Source of the DNA: an uncultured Burkholderiales bacterium
GTDB lineage: Bacteria; Pseudomonadota; Gammaproteobacteria; Burkholderiales; Burkholderiaceae_C
Direction: 5' to 3'
Assembly: GCA_903926695.1 (NCBI GenBank)
Contig: CAIYKK010000522.1
Location: 1-10,140 of the forward strand
Length of the DNA stretch: 10,140 nucleotides
The translations under genes were made by a program, and so were the position numbers. Under the pieces are notes generated by a model that did not search any database, was not told the origin of the DNA, and saw only the letters and a list, made by a program, of their open reading frames with translations. Below are positions 1 to 6,204 of the stretch, piece by piece; the first letter of the stretch is position 1; each line of letters opens with the position of its first letter.

Positions 1-2
1 AA

Positions 3-701
3 CTCGCCGCCGACGCGATGATCGAGGAGAACGAAGAGCCGCCCTCGGCAATGTCGATTTTTGACCCGGATTTCCACGAAGGTGTGGTTGGCATCGTCGC
101 CTCGCGGATCAAAGACAAGCTGCACAGGCCGACGTTTGTATTCGCCGCCAGCGCCGCGCCGGGCCAGGAGCATGAATTAAAAGGCTCGGGGCGCTCGATT
201 CCGGGCTTTCATTTGCGCGATGCGCTGGACTTGATGGTCAAGCGCCATCCGGGTCTGCTGCTGCGCTTTGGCGGCCACTCGATGGCGGCGGGCTGCACGA
301 TTGCCGAAGAAAATTTTGAAGTGTTTGAACACGCGCTGCAGCAGGTCGCCGACGAATGGCTGGATGCCGCCACGCTGATGCGCCGCCTCGACACCGACGG
401 CCCGCTGGCGCCCGAATACCGCCGTGCCGACGTGGTGGACACGCTGCACAAAGAAGTCTGGGGCCAGGGTTTTGCCGCGCCCACCTTCAGCGAAGAAGTG
501 GAAGTGATTTCCCAGCGGCTGGTGGGCGGCGACAAACACCTGTCGTTAAAACTCAAACATCAAGGCGAGCCGGTGGACGGCATCTGGTTCGGCCACACCG
601 AGGCGCTGCCCGCCCGCGTCAAACTCGCTTTCCGGCTGGACACCAACGAGTGGAAAGGCGTGCGGCGCGTGCAGTTTTTAATCGAGGCGGCAGAAACCTG
701 A
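3..701 (+). CDS. recJ: Single-stranded-DNA-specific exonuclease RecJ, C-terminal part (5' end outside window)
   Basis: RecJ degrades single-stranded DNA 5' to 3' in RecFOR recombination, mismatch repair and base excision repair in the cytoplasm. Only about the last 232 residues are here; the reading frame is open to the left edge, so the N-terminal DHH catalytic motifs are missing from view. The DHHA1 substrate-binding domain is recognisable by GSGRSIPGFHLRDALDLM (about residues 55-75 of the visible part) and FGGHSMAAGC about 30 residues later. The end of the protein has the OB-fold pattern, with PTFSEEVEVISQRLVGGDKH followed by LSLKLKHQGEPVDGIWF. It ends at a TGA at 699-701. The next gene on the same strand is the tiny membrane protein 127 bp away; there is no sign of an operon. 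Identification is from family motifs and is secure. Confidence 0.93.
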   Translation, partial: LAADAMIEENEEPPSAMSIFDPDFHEGVVGIVASRIKDKLHRPTFVFAASAAPGQEHELKGSGRSIPGFHLRDALDLMVKRHPGLLLRFGGHSMAAGCTIAEENFEVFEHALQQVADEWLDAATLMRRLDTDGPLAPEYRRADVVDTLHKEVWGQGFAAPTFSEEVEVISQRLVGGDKHLSLKLKHQGEPVDGIWFGHTEALPARVKLAFRLDTNEWKGVRRVQFLIEAAET

Positions 702-783
702 CGTAGCGCTTTGTAGGCGCTTGTCTGACGACGGGTGTTTTGACTTTCCTACAGAAAATGCCGGTGTCCGCGTCACGATAAAT

Positions 784-820
784 CCGATAAGCCGCACATC
801 GGTACGGCGATTTTTATCGG
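784..820 (+). promoter_or_regulatory. Stem-loop in the leader of the small membrane-protein gene
   Basis: The arms CCGATAA (784-790) and TTATCGG (814-820) are perfect inverted complements. Inside them GCCG (791-794) pairs with CGGC (805-808) around a 10-nt loop, leaving a 5-nt bulge on the 3' side. The outer arm runs directly into the GGGGA Shine-Dalgarno-like stretch of the small ORF starting at 829, so the fold could limit ribosome access. Its function is inference; only the base pairing is seen. Confidence 0.4.
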
Positions 821-828
821 GGACTCTC

Positions 829-903
829 ATGAACACCATCATTTACGTCGTCGGCCTTGTCGTCATCATCGGCGTCGTGCTGTCTTATTTTGGCTTTCGT
901 TAA
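829..903 (+). CDS. Tiny single-pass membrane protein (24 aa), function unknown
   Basis: This is a 24-residue ORF with a GGGGA ribosome-binding site about 7 bases before its ATG. Nearly the whole product is one hydrophobic helix: short polar start MNT, then about 18 Ile/Val/Leu/Gly/Tyr residues, ending in SYFGFR. The C-terminal aromatic-Gly-Phe-Arg end is a typical membrane-interface anchor. From memory, very short proteins ending in S-x-F-G-[LF]-R are widespread in Proteobacteria as unnamed hypothetical proteins, which supports its being real; I cannot run a search. A longer reading from a TTG at 721 is less likely because the good ribosome-binding site belongs to 829. It probably inserts in the inner membrane. 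No function can be assigned. It converges with the solute-binding protein gene, with 11 bp between the two stops. Confidence 0.6.
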   Translation: MNTIIYVVGLVVIIGVVLSYFGFR

Positions 904-914
904 GACGCCGGGTT

Positions 915-2042
915 TCAGCGGCACAGACCGGCAAACCGGTCTTGCGCGCTGCAGGTGCCGGGCTTGGCTGCCGGGGCCGCCGTAGCGCGGGACGATTTGC
1001 AAGTGCTCAGTTGCTCTTTAACCTTGTCCGAATACTGCCAGCCCGCCGACAGCGGCGGCAAGGCCGAGCCCGGCTGCCAAATCAGCGACTTCCATTTGGC
1101 GTGGCCGCGCTCGCGCAAATCGCCAACGTGGGCGCAGAACTGGCTGGCAAAGTCCTTGACAAACTGGTTGCGCTGCGGATCGGCAAAATTCGCGGTAATC
1201 AAATACGAATCCACCGCCAGCGAGGGCGACTCATTTCCCGCAATGTTCAGCGCCGGGTAGCTGGATTTTTTAATGCCCGCTTGCTGATAATCCTGTAACA
1301 CCTTGTCGGCACCGGCTTGGTTCGGGTCAAACTTGAGCAGTTTCAGGTTGGATGGCATGTTCTTTTCAAGCAAACTCAGCGGCTGCCCGCCCACCAGCAC
1401 CATCACGTCGATTTTTGGATAATCTTTGTAAAATCCCGGATCACTCAGTGCCATTAACGCGGAGCGGCGGCGTTTGGTGCCTTCGTCCTCGCCGGTGGCG
1501 GTGGTGTTGATAAAGGGCGTGACGGAGTTAGGCCGGTCTTGAAACAGTTTGCCGTAAATATTCAGCGCGGTCAAATACGTGCCGCTTTTTTCCATGTCCA
1601 TCCAGATCGGGCGGCCTTTGATTTGGTGAATAAACTCAATCGGCTCGTCCTTGCGAACCAGAAAATGGATTTCTTCTTTATACAGCGGCATGAAGACGCG
1701 CAAATTGGCCAGCAATTGCGTATATTCGCGTCGCGTCGCTTCGGGCACGTCGCGGGAGTCGCGCATTTGCACAAAGGCCGAATACACGTCCGACTGCACA
1801 ATCGCCAGCGTCACGCCTTTGGTGCGGCTCATGTCTTCGACATTGGCCCAGGAGCCTTTGGAGTCTTTGACTTCCAGCGCCGGGTAAACAATATCGCGCA
1901 GGTTATTGCCGATGGCGTAATAGGTGCCCGTCTTGCCGCCGGTGACGATGCTCTCGGCGGCAGAGGCCAGCGACAAGGTGGCGCTCAATACCCCGGCCAG
2001 CACAGGCAGGCAGCGGGTCCATTTTTTCAGTGACTGGTTCAT
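915..2042 (-). CDS. Periplasmic solute-binding protein, TAXI/NMT1 type, with Cys-containing C-terminal tail
   Basis: The 375-aa product starts with a Sec signal peptide: MNQSLKKWTR, a hydrophobic core to about residue 26, and an ASA-A cleavage site near 28. The mature start SIVTGGKTGTYYAIGNNL resembles the opening of TAXI-type binding proteins of TRAP transporters and NMT1-like domains, which bind small organic anions or amino acids. No TRAP permease is nearby, so a sensor or adaptor role is as likely as transport (inference). The fold seems to end near residue 350. A linker rich in Ala, Pro and Ser follows, then the tail GTCSAQDRFAGLCR with C364 and C374. I chose the ATG at 2042, preceded by GGAG at good spacing, over a start nine codons upstream. 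It is the last gene of the operon, 28 bp after the zinc-ribbon gene. The family call is by motif only and the ligand is unknown. Confidence 0.82.
   Translation of the reverse strand: MNQSLKKWTRCLPVLAGVLSATLSLASAAESIVTGGKTGTYYAIGNNLRDIVYPALEVKDSKGSWANVEDMSRTKGVTLAIVQSDVYSAFVQMRDSRDVPEATRREYTQLLANLRVFMPLYKEEIHFLVRKDEPIEFIHQIKGRPIWMDMEKSGTYLTALNIYGKLFQDRPNSVTPFINTTATGEDEGTKRRRSALMALSDPGFYKDYPKIDVMVLVGGQPLSLLEKNMPSNLKLLKFDPNQAGADKVLQDYQQAGIKKSSYPALNIAGNESPSLAVDSYLITANFADPQRNQFVKDFASQFCAHVGDLRERGHAKWKSLIWQPGSALPPLSAGWQYSDKVKEQLSTCKSSRATAAPAAKPGTCSAQDRFAGLCR
921..945. terminator. Hairpin between convergent genes, possible weak terminator
   Basis: AGACCGG (925-931) and CCGGTCT (936-942) form a perfect 7-bp stem with a CAAA loop. 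With C924 bulged the stem extends by GCA/TGC (921-923 and 943-945). It lies just past the stop of the tiny plus-strand ORF and inside the last codons of the minus-strand solute-binding protein gene. No T-tract follows on either strand, so intrinsic termination is doubtful. Confidence 0.3.
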
Positions 2043-2070
2043 TTGAAACTCCGTGAAAAAACAAAACACC

Positions 2071-2463
2071 TTAACGGCCGACGCGGCACAGTCCGGCGCG
2101 CTCGTCGGCTTCGGAACAGTTGCCGTGGACGGGCTTGGCGGGCCACTCGGCTTGCGGCTGGACTTTTGGCACAGCCGGGGTGACAGCCACGGGCGGCACA
2201 GGTTCCGGCGCTTTTTTGCGCGTCAGCAGCGACCAGCCGATGCCGGCAATTCCCAGCACCACGACCAGCAGCAGCGCACCCACCATCAGCGCCTTGGAAC
2301 TGCCGCCGTCTTTGCCGCCCGCGTCGGTCAAGAGCAGCGGCTTGCCGCATTCGGTGCAGACAAAATCCACTCCGCTGGGCACTTCAATCGCCGTGCGCGC
2401 ATCGGCCAGCGAGCAGTTGCCAAAGTTGGAGCACTTGCCGGATTTGTTAGACAGAGAAGCCAT
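2071..2463 (-). CDS. Zinc-ribbon / single-TM / Pro-rich linker protein with C-x9-C tail
   Basis: The 130-aa protein has four parts. Residues 10-42 hold four cysteines (C11, C17, C36, C39), with FVCTECGKPLL as the second knuckle of a probable zinc ribbon. Residues 59-80 form one clear membrane span (LMVGALLLVVVLGIAGIGW), followed by RKK. Residues 85-112 are a Pro/Val/Ala-rich linker. The end is GNCSEADERAGLCRVGR with C116 and C126. From memory, similar N-terminal segments (C-S-N-F/I-G-x-C-S-x-A-D ... C-P-E-C-G-x-P-L) occur in bacterial proteins joined to a membrane span and substrate-binding or OmpA domains; here only the ribbon and anchor are present. Topology is uncertain: the ribbon suggests N-in/C-out, while RKK after the helix argues the other way. 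An AAGGA ribosome-binding site precedes the ATG. It lies 42 bp after the tubulin-like gene and 28 bp before the binding-protein gene, so it is plausibly the physical link between them. Confidence 0.8.
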   Translation of the reverse strand: MASLSNKSGKCSNFGNCSLADARTAIEVPSGVDFVCTECGKPLLLTDAGGKDGGSSKALMVGALLLVVVLGIAGIGWSLLTRKKAPEPVPPVAVTPAVPKVQPQAEWPAKPVHGNCSEADERAGLCRVGR

Positions 2464-2505
2464 AGGGAAATTCCTTGTGGTGTTGAAATGAGGAAACAGG
2501 CAGCG

Positions 2506-5500
2506 TCAAGCCGCCTCGCCTTTGAGAATCGCCACGGCGCGCCGCCCGGCGTCCAGAAAACGCCGGTAAGTTTCGTCCTGAATATTGCCGCCGCGTGCGG
2601 CTTTCACGGCTTCAACCTCGCTCAAAATCGCCCGCTGCACTTCGGTGCGGCGGTCTTGATGCACAAAACCGCCGCCCGCCAGCGTCGCGTCACACACCGA
2701 TTTGATGGTGTGCAGATTCGCCAAGTCCACGCTGTCGGCGCTGGCCATAAAACTTTTACCCAGCAACACCGGGTCGTTGTCGAAACCGTCGGCGTCTTTG
2801 GTCAGCAGCAGCACTTCGTCCGCGCCCGTGGCCGGATTTTTGCCTTCGTGGATAAAACCCAGCGCCTTGGCCAGCAGCACATACGGCAGCGCCTGCAGCT
2901 TGACCTCGGCGCTGGACGCGACAAACAGCCGGGGCCAGGCGTTGCCGTCGCCCTCGGTGTGCAACTCCAGCCGGGCGCGCGCGCCGCCGGTGTCAATGCG
3001 GCGGCGGTATTTTTCTTCCAGCAGTTTCAGTGGTTTTAAATAGCGCAGCGGCAGCAAGTTGGTAATCGACACCAGCGTGATTTCATTGGCGCGGCCATCG
3101 GATTCAATGATTTCCACGTCGCCGGTTTTGGCTTCGCGCAACGCTTCTTTCAGCCCTTTGCTGAAATCGGCCTGATCCGGCGCTTTGGGCAAAATCACGG
3201 TGAATTTGCTCACCGCCGTCGGCACGCCGACCGGAATGCCGGGCGCGGCGCGGTGGATTTCCAGCGGCTCCAGCACCATGAAATTGCCCGCCCGGCTGAC
3301 CAGCTCGCTGACATAACTTTTCAGCTCCTGCGGATCGGCGCCATAGCGCTCGCGCAGCTTGTCGATGATGGACACGCCCAGCAGCCGCTCTTTGGGGTTT
3401 TGCACCAGATTCTGGTGCGCGATGCGGGCGTTGTCTTCGCAGACGGTTTCGAGCACGTCCAGAAACGTCGATTCCGACACGCGCTGATTAAATTGGGAAA
3501 AACCGCCGTCCGGGCCAATTTTTTCCACCAGCGCGGCGCGCACGCGGCTGGTTTGGGTTTTCTGCTCGGCCTCGTCGAGCAGCAGGCGGCGGCTGGTGCC
3601 TTTGACCTGCGCCGGATCGTAAAACCGAATTAAATGCTGGCGCAAATCGCCCGCACCATTATCAGTGAGCCGTGCCTGAATGCCGGTGTCGAACTTTTTC
3701 AGCGCCTGCTGCAGCGTGTTGGCCACGCGGTCCACTTCGCCTTTCAAATCGGTGATTTCGGCTACAACTTCAATCAATAATGCCTTGGCAAAACCCCAGC
3801 CCTCAGCGCGGGTGCGATAAACGTACATTTCCTGCAAATGCACGCCGTGCGCGTCTAAAAGGCTGTCGGGCGTGCCGAGTAAATGGCGCGACAAAATATT
3901 CATGCCCGCCCACTTCTGCGCATTGCCCAGCACGCGGGACTGCGCTTGTTCTTCCGCATTGCGCGCGCGGGCGACCTGCTCGTCGCAGGCTTTGAGGCGC
4001 TCGTCCAGCGTTTCGGTCAGCGCGATTAACAGACGCGCCACGTCCCAGGCCGATTTGGCGCCGACTTTCCATTCGTTCACCAGTTCCTGCTCAATGCGGC
4101 TGCGAATTTCCCGTGCCATGTCTTTGCGCGCCTTGAGTTTGGTACGGTAAAAACCGGGCACGCCCAACGTGCGGTAATCTTCCTGAAAACGCTTTTCGCA
4201 CAGCTGCGTCAGCTCGTCCAGCCAGGTCGCCTGATCGCGCTCGCGCACCAGCGATTTGAAATTGGGAATCACCGCCTCCCACTCGCCGACAAATGATTTC
4301 CAGCGTTTATTCACCGCGTCTTCTGGCAAAATGCCCAGCGCCAGCGTCAAATGGTCGTCCGACAGCAGCCAGCGCAATTGCGTTTCTTTTTGCTGTACAA
4401 ATTCGTTGAAATCCTGCTTGCGCGGCTCTTCAATAAAACCCGATGCCGGCTGCCAGTGATTAAAGCGCAATTGCAGCGCCGCTTGCCGGGCAAAGCTGTA
4501 GGTTAAATATTCGCTGATTTCCTCTTCGGGAATGGCGAGGCGCTTGATGCCGAACGCCAAAAATCGCTTGGAGCGTTCTGGAAAGCGGCCTTGCGGTGCG
4601 GTTTCTGGAGAGCCGTCGCCATTTTCGGCATTTTCCATGCGGCCCAGCGAGGCCCAATTCAGATTATTCACCGCGACGATTTTTTGATACAGAAAATCGG
4701 CCACGATACCGGGCAAATCGCGCTCCACATCGACCGTTAAACCATTTTCATTTTCGTTGCCGAAGACAAAACAGCCGTTGAATGGGTCACTCAATATCAG
4801 GCGCTGCTTCACGCCGGTTACGTCGTAAGGCTGATAACTGCCGACCGACATGGCATTCAATTCAGTCAGCGCGGCAAAACCGTTGGCGTGGTAATTACCC
4901 GTGTCCCAGTTCGGATTTGGATACGCGTCGGGCAGCAGCGCGTAAATCAGGATGCGAAAGCGTTTGGAGTCGGGATACAAATCGCGCAACTGCGCCACCG
5001 CGTCGATCACGCTGCCGCTGCCGGTGCCGCCCGCCAGCCCGACGACGATGTGGAAAGTCACTTCCGTCTGGCCATTTTGCTGCAGCAGCTTGACCTGCGA
5101 CTGCACCTGTTCGCGGTATTTATCGGCCTTGCAGGCGAACAGAAAGCGCCCTAAACGGCGCTTTTGGCCGCCCAGCGTCGCGCCGACGATGCTGTTCAAA
5201 ATGTCGCGCCACTCCTGCGGGCTGCCCAGCCAGTGCTTGAGGCCGGGGTAGCTGTCGAGGTTGTCGAGGCGCGAAGTCAGGTTGGCGTCGGTGATCAGCA
5301 GCTGGCTGGCCTTGGGCAGTTGCACCGACGTGCCCAGCGTTTTCCATGTCGGGTCGTCAATCGACATCATTTCGGTGGACGAATCGACGTACAGGTAGCC
5401 GATGCCCACGCTATCGGGCAGCGCGCCGTGGAATTCCTGATACAGGCTCTTGCGCAGGGCGCGGATGATTTTGCCCCCCGTGCCGCCCAGCCCGATGATG

Positions 5501-5511
5501 AAGTGATTCAT
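2506..5511 (-). CDS. FtsZ/tubulin-like GTPase, Tubulin_2 family (1001 aa)
   Basis: A large cytoplasmic protein with a tubulin/FtsZ-type nucleotide-binding domain at the N-terminus. MNHFIIGLGGTGGKIIRALR (residues 1-20) carries the first Gly-rich loop. IVVGLAGGTGSGSVIDAV (155-172) is the tubulin/FtsZ signature G-G-T-G-S-G. LIYALLPDAYPNP follows at about 188-200. Between them, GGQKRRLGRFLF (114-125) is typical of the Tubulin_2 group as I recall it. The remaining roughly 700 residues are mostly charged helical sequence of unknown fold, far longer than FtsZ (about 380 aa). There is no signal peptide or membrane span. The family belongs to the FtsZ-tubulin superfamily and has been suggested to act in membrane remodelling; filament formation here is inference. 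The ATG has an ideal AAGGAG 8 bases upstream. It is the first gene of a three-gene operon, and an IS scar lies about 125 bp upstream, so earlier operon genes may have been lost. I cannot point to a clear FtsZ-like catalytic T7 loop. Confidence 0.88.
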   Translation of the reverse strand: MNHFIIGLGGTGGKIIRALRKSLYQEFHGALPDSVGIGYLYVDSSTEMMSIDDPTWKTLGTSVQLPKASQLLITDANLTSRLDNLDSYPGLKHWLGSPQEWRDILNSIVGATLGGQKRRLGRFLFACKADKYREQVQSQVKLLQQNGQTEVTFHIVVGLAGGTGSGSVIDAVAQLRDLYPDSKRFRILIYALLPDAYPNPNWDTGNYHANGFAALTELNAMSVGSYQPYDVTGVKQRLILSDPFNGCFVFGNENENGLTVDVERDLPGIVADFLYQKIVAVNNLNWASLGRMENAENGDGSPETAPQGRFPERSKRFLAFGIKRLAIPEEEISEYLTYSFARQAALQLRFNHWQPASGFIEEPRKQDFNEFVQQKETQLRWLLSDDHLTLALGILPEDAVNKRWKSFVGEWEAVIPNFKSLVRERDQATWLDELTQLCEKRFQEDYRTLGVPGFYRTKLKARKDMAREIRSRIEQELVNEWKVGAKSAWDVARLLIALTETLDERLKACDEQVARARNAEEQAQSRVLGNAQKWAGMNILSRHLLGTPDSLLDAHGVHLQEMYVYRTRAEGWGFAKALLIEVVAEITDLKGEVDRVANTLQQALKKFDTGIQARLTDNGAGDLRQHLIRFYDPAQVKGTSRRLLLDEAEQKTQTSRVRAALVEKIGPDGGFSQFNQRVSESTFLDVLETVCEDNARIAHQNLVQNPKERLLGVSIIDKLRERYGADPQELKSYVSELVSRAGNFMVLEPLEIHRAAPGIPVGVPTAVSKFTVILPKAPDQADFSKGLKEALREAKTGDVEIIESDGRANEITLVSITNLLPLRYLKPLKLLEEKYRRRIDTGGARARLELHTEGDGNAWPRLFVASSAEVKLQALPYVLLAKALGFIHEGKNPATGADEVLLLTKDADGFDNDPVLLGKSFMASADSVDLANLHTIKSVCDATLAGGGFVHQDRRTEVQRAILSEVEAVKAARGGNIQDETYRRFLDAGRRAVAILKGEAA

Positions 5512-5667
5512 GCCGCCAACTCCTTGTTTTTAGAGGGAGAAAAAGGCAATTATGACGCACGGGCAGAGGACGCAGCCACCAAGCCGCTGACTGAAAGCAC
5601 CATTCAAATGAAATTCTTCAAATTTTATTTTTTATAGGACTTACGCAAAATATATTTTTTACTATAA

Positions 5668-5695
5668 TTGAGTTTTTTTAAAACTTTGTTATAAT
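5668..5695 (+). promoter_or_regulatory. Sigma70-type promoter of the IS remnant, reading towards rsmD
   Basis: TTGAGT (5668-5673) and a perfect TATAAT (5690-5695) are 16 bp apart in AT-rich DNA. In the intact element it would have driven the transposase. In the present arrangement nothing with obvious terminator character lies between it and rsmD, so it may now supply rsmD transcription (inference). Confidence 0.5.
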
Positions 5696-5702
5696 CTAAC
5701 AC

Positions 5703-5770
5703 GACCAATTCGTCTGAATTGGTCTCACACTGAAACCAGTTCGGCGAGATTACTGCCAATTCCTATTGGC
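5703..5770 (+). repeat. Two related palindromes in the transposase leader
   Basis: GACCAATTC-GTCT-GAATTGGTC (5703-5724) is a perfect 9-bp stem with a 4-nt loop. GCCAAT-TCCT-ATTGGC (5755-5770) is a perfect 6-bp stem with a 4-nt loop. Both share the CCAAT/ATTGG core. The second one contains the probable TTG start of the transposase at 5766. They may control translation of the transposase from read-through transcripts or bind the transposase; neither role can be shown here. Confidence 0.45.
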
Positions 5771-5990
5771 AACGCAGATTAATTATACGCAAACCTATTT
5801 TGCGGATCATCACCAGGATTTTTCGCATGACGCGATAAATCGTTACTTGAAAGATGATCACATAACACCATCCGTGGTTTTTGATGGCATCAAAGGCTCG
5901 ATTGATCGTAATTCAAATTCATGCCTTATCTTTGATGACAGTGTTCTTGATAAATAGCACTCATTCAAAATAGAAATGGTTCGCCGTCAG
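5766..5990 (+). pseudogene. Truncated DDE transposase (N-terminal part)
   Basis: The frame begins at a TTG (5766) and reads INYTQTYFADHHQDFSHDAI and on to CLIFDDSVLDK, then hits TAG at 5955-5957. Beyond the stop the same frame continues sensibly as HSFKIEMVRRQ up to about 5990, so the stop is a mutation inside the gene and not its natural end. The FDDSVLDK segment fits the region of the first catalytic Asp of DDE transposases; the opening resembles an IS701/IS4-like group as I remember it, but the family is not certain. The rest of the protein, including the other catalytic residues, is gone and replaced by iscB sequence. It cannot be functional. Confidence 0.75.
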
Positions 5991-6201
5991 AGCTTCTGGC
6001 AATTTTAATATCCAGACCAGCAATGGTTTGGTTCAAGGCATCTCTTACCGTGATTGCACCGTCGTGCAGCGCGGCGATGGATACGGTTATCAACTGGCGG
6101 CAAAAACGGACGCGACAGGTACGCCGCCAAAGCAGGAGGATGCTTTGCATCCCGCGCTCTACCTCTCCAGCCTGAAGGCAGGGGTTTCATTCGCAAACTG
6201 A
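5980..6201 (+). pseudogene. C-terminal remnant of an iscB-like gene (right end of a second iscB element)
   Basis: From 5992 the frame reads ASGNFNIQTSNGLVQG and on to YLSSLKAGVSFAN-stop, matching the last 69 residues of the complete IscB encoded at 8486-9877 (57 of 69 residues identical, counted by hand). At the DNA level the two align without gaps; I count 182 of 210 identical bases, denser after 6055. The difference means this is the remains of an independent related element, not a recent copy. Upstream homology stops near 5980, where the frame meets a TAG at 5971. All RuvC and HNH motifs are lost. It ends in TGATG, overlapping the rsmD start by one base. The hairpin present at the right end of the full copy is degraded here by a mismatch. 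Confidence 0.85.
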
Positions 6202-6204
6202 TGA
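5986..6204 (+). repeat. Long inverted repeat, copy 1 (partner 8483-8701)
   Basis: This segment is the gapless inverted counterpart of 8483-8701: position x here matches position 14687 minus x on the other strand. In the 210 bases from 5992 to 6201 I count 28 mismatches, with one perfect run of 37 bases around 6100-6136. It derives from the two iscB right ends and flanks the rsmD-coaD-ferredoxin-pth block. Confidence 0.9.

Larger units (their letters stand above)
5637..5990 (+). mobile_element. Remnant of an insertion sequence (left end plus truncated transposase)
   Basis: Composition changes sharply from the neighbouring genes to AT-rich DNA at about 5620. GGACTTACGCAAAA (5637-5650) looks like the terminal inverted repeat of a DDE-type insertion sequence; this is recollection and the matching right end is absent. 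A promoter, two short palindromes and the first third of a transposase follow. The element stops at about 5978-5990, where iscB-derived sequence begins. Because the right end is missing, no target duplication can be identified and the exact left boundary is uncertain by several bases. Confidence 0.65.

Noticed and set aside
721..828. Upstream extension of the tiny membrane protein from a TTG start
   Set aside because: The added residues are not hydrophobic or recognisable, and the ribosome-binding site and helix fit the ATG at 829.
2053..3039. Plus-strand open frame of 328 codons
   Set aside because: It is antisense to the zinc-ribbon and tubulin-like genes, rich in His/Gln/Arg as typical for shadow frames in GC-rich coding DNA, and matches no family I know.
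5164..5637. Plus-strand open frame of 157 codons reaching the insertion-sequence end
   Set aside because: Antisense to the start of the tubulin-like gene, whose start, ribosome-binding site and motifs are clear. No protein features of its own.
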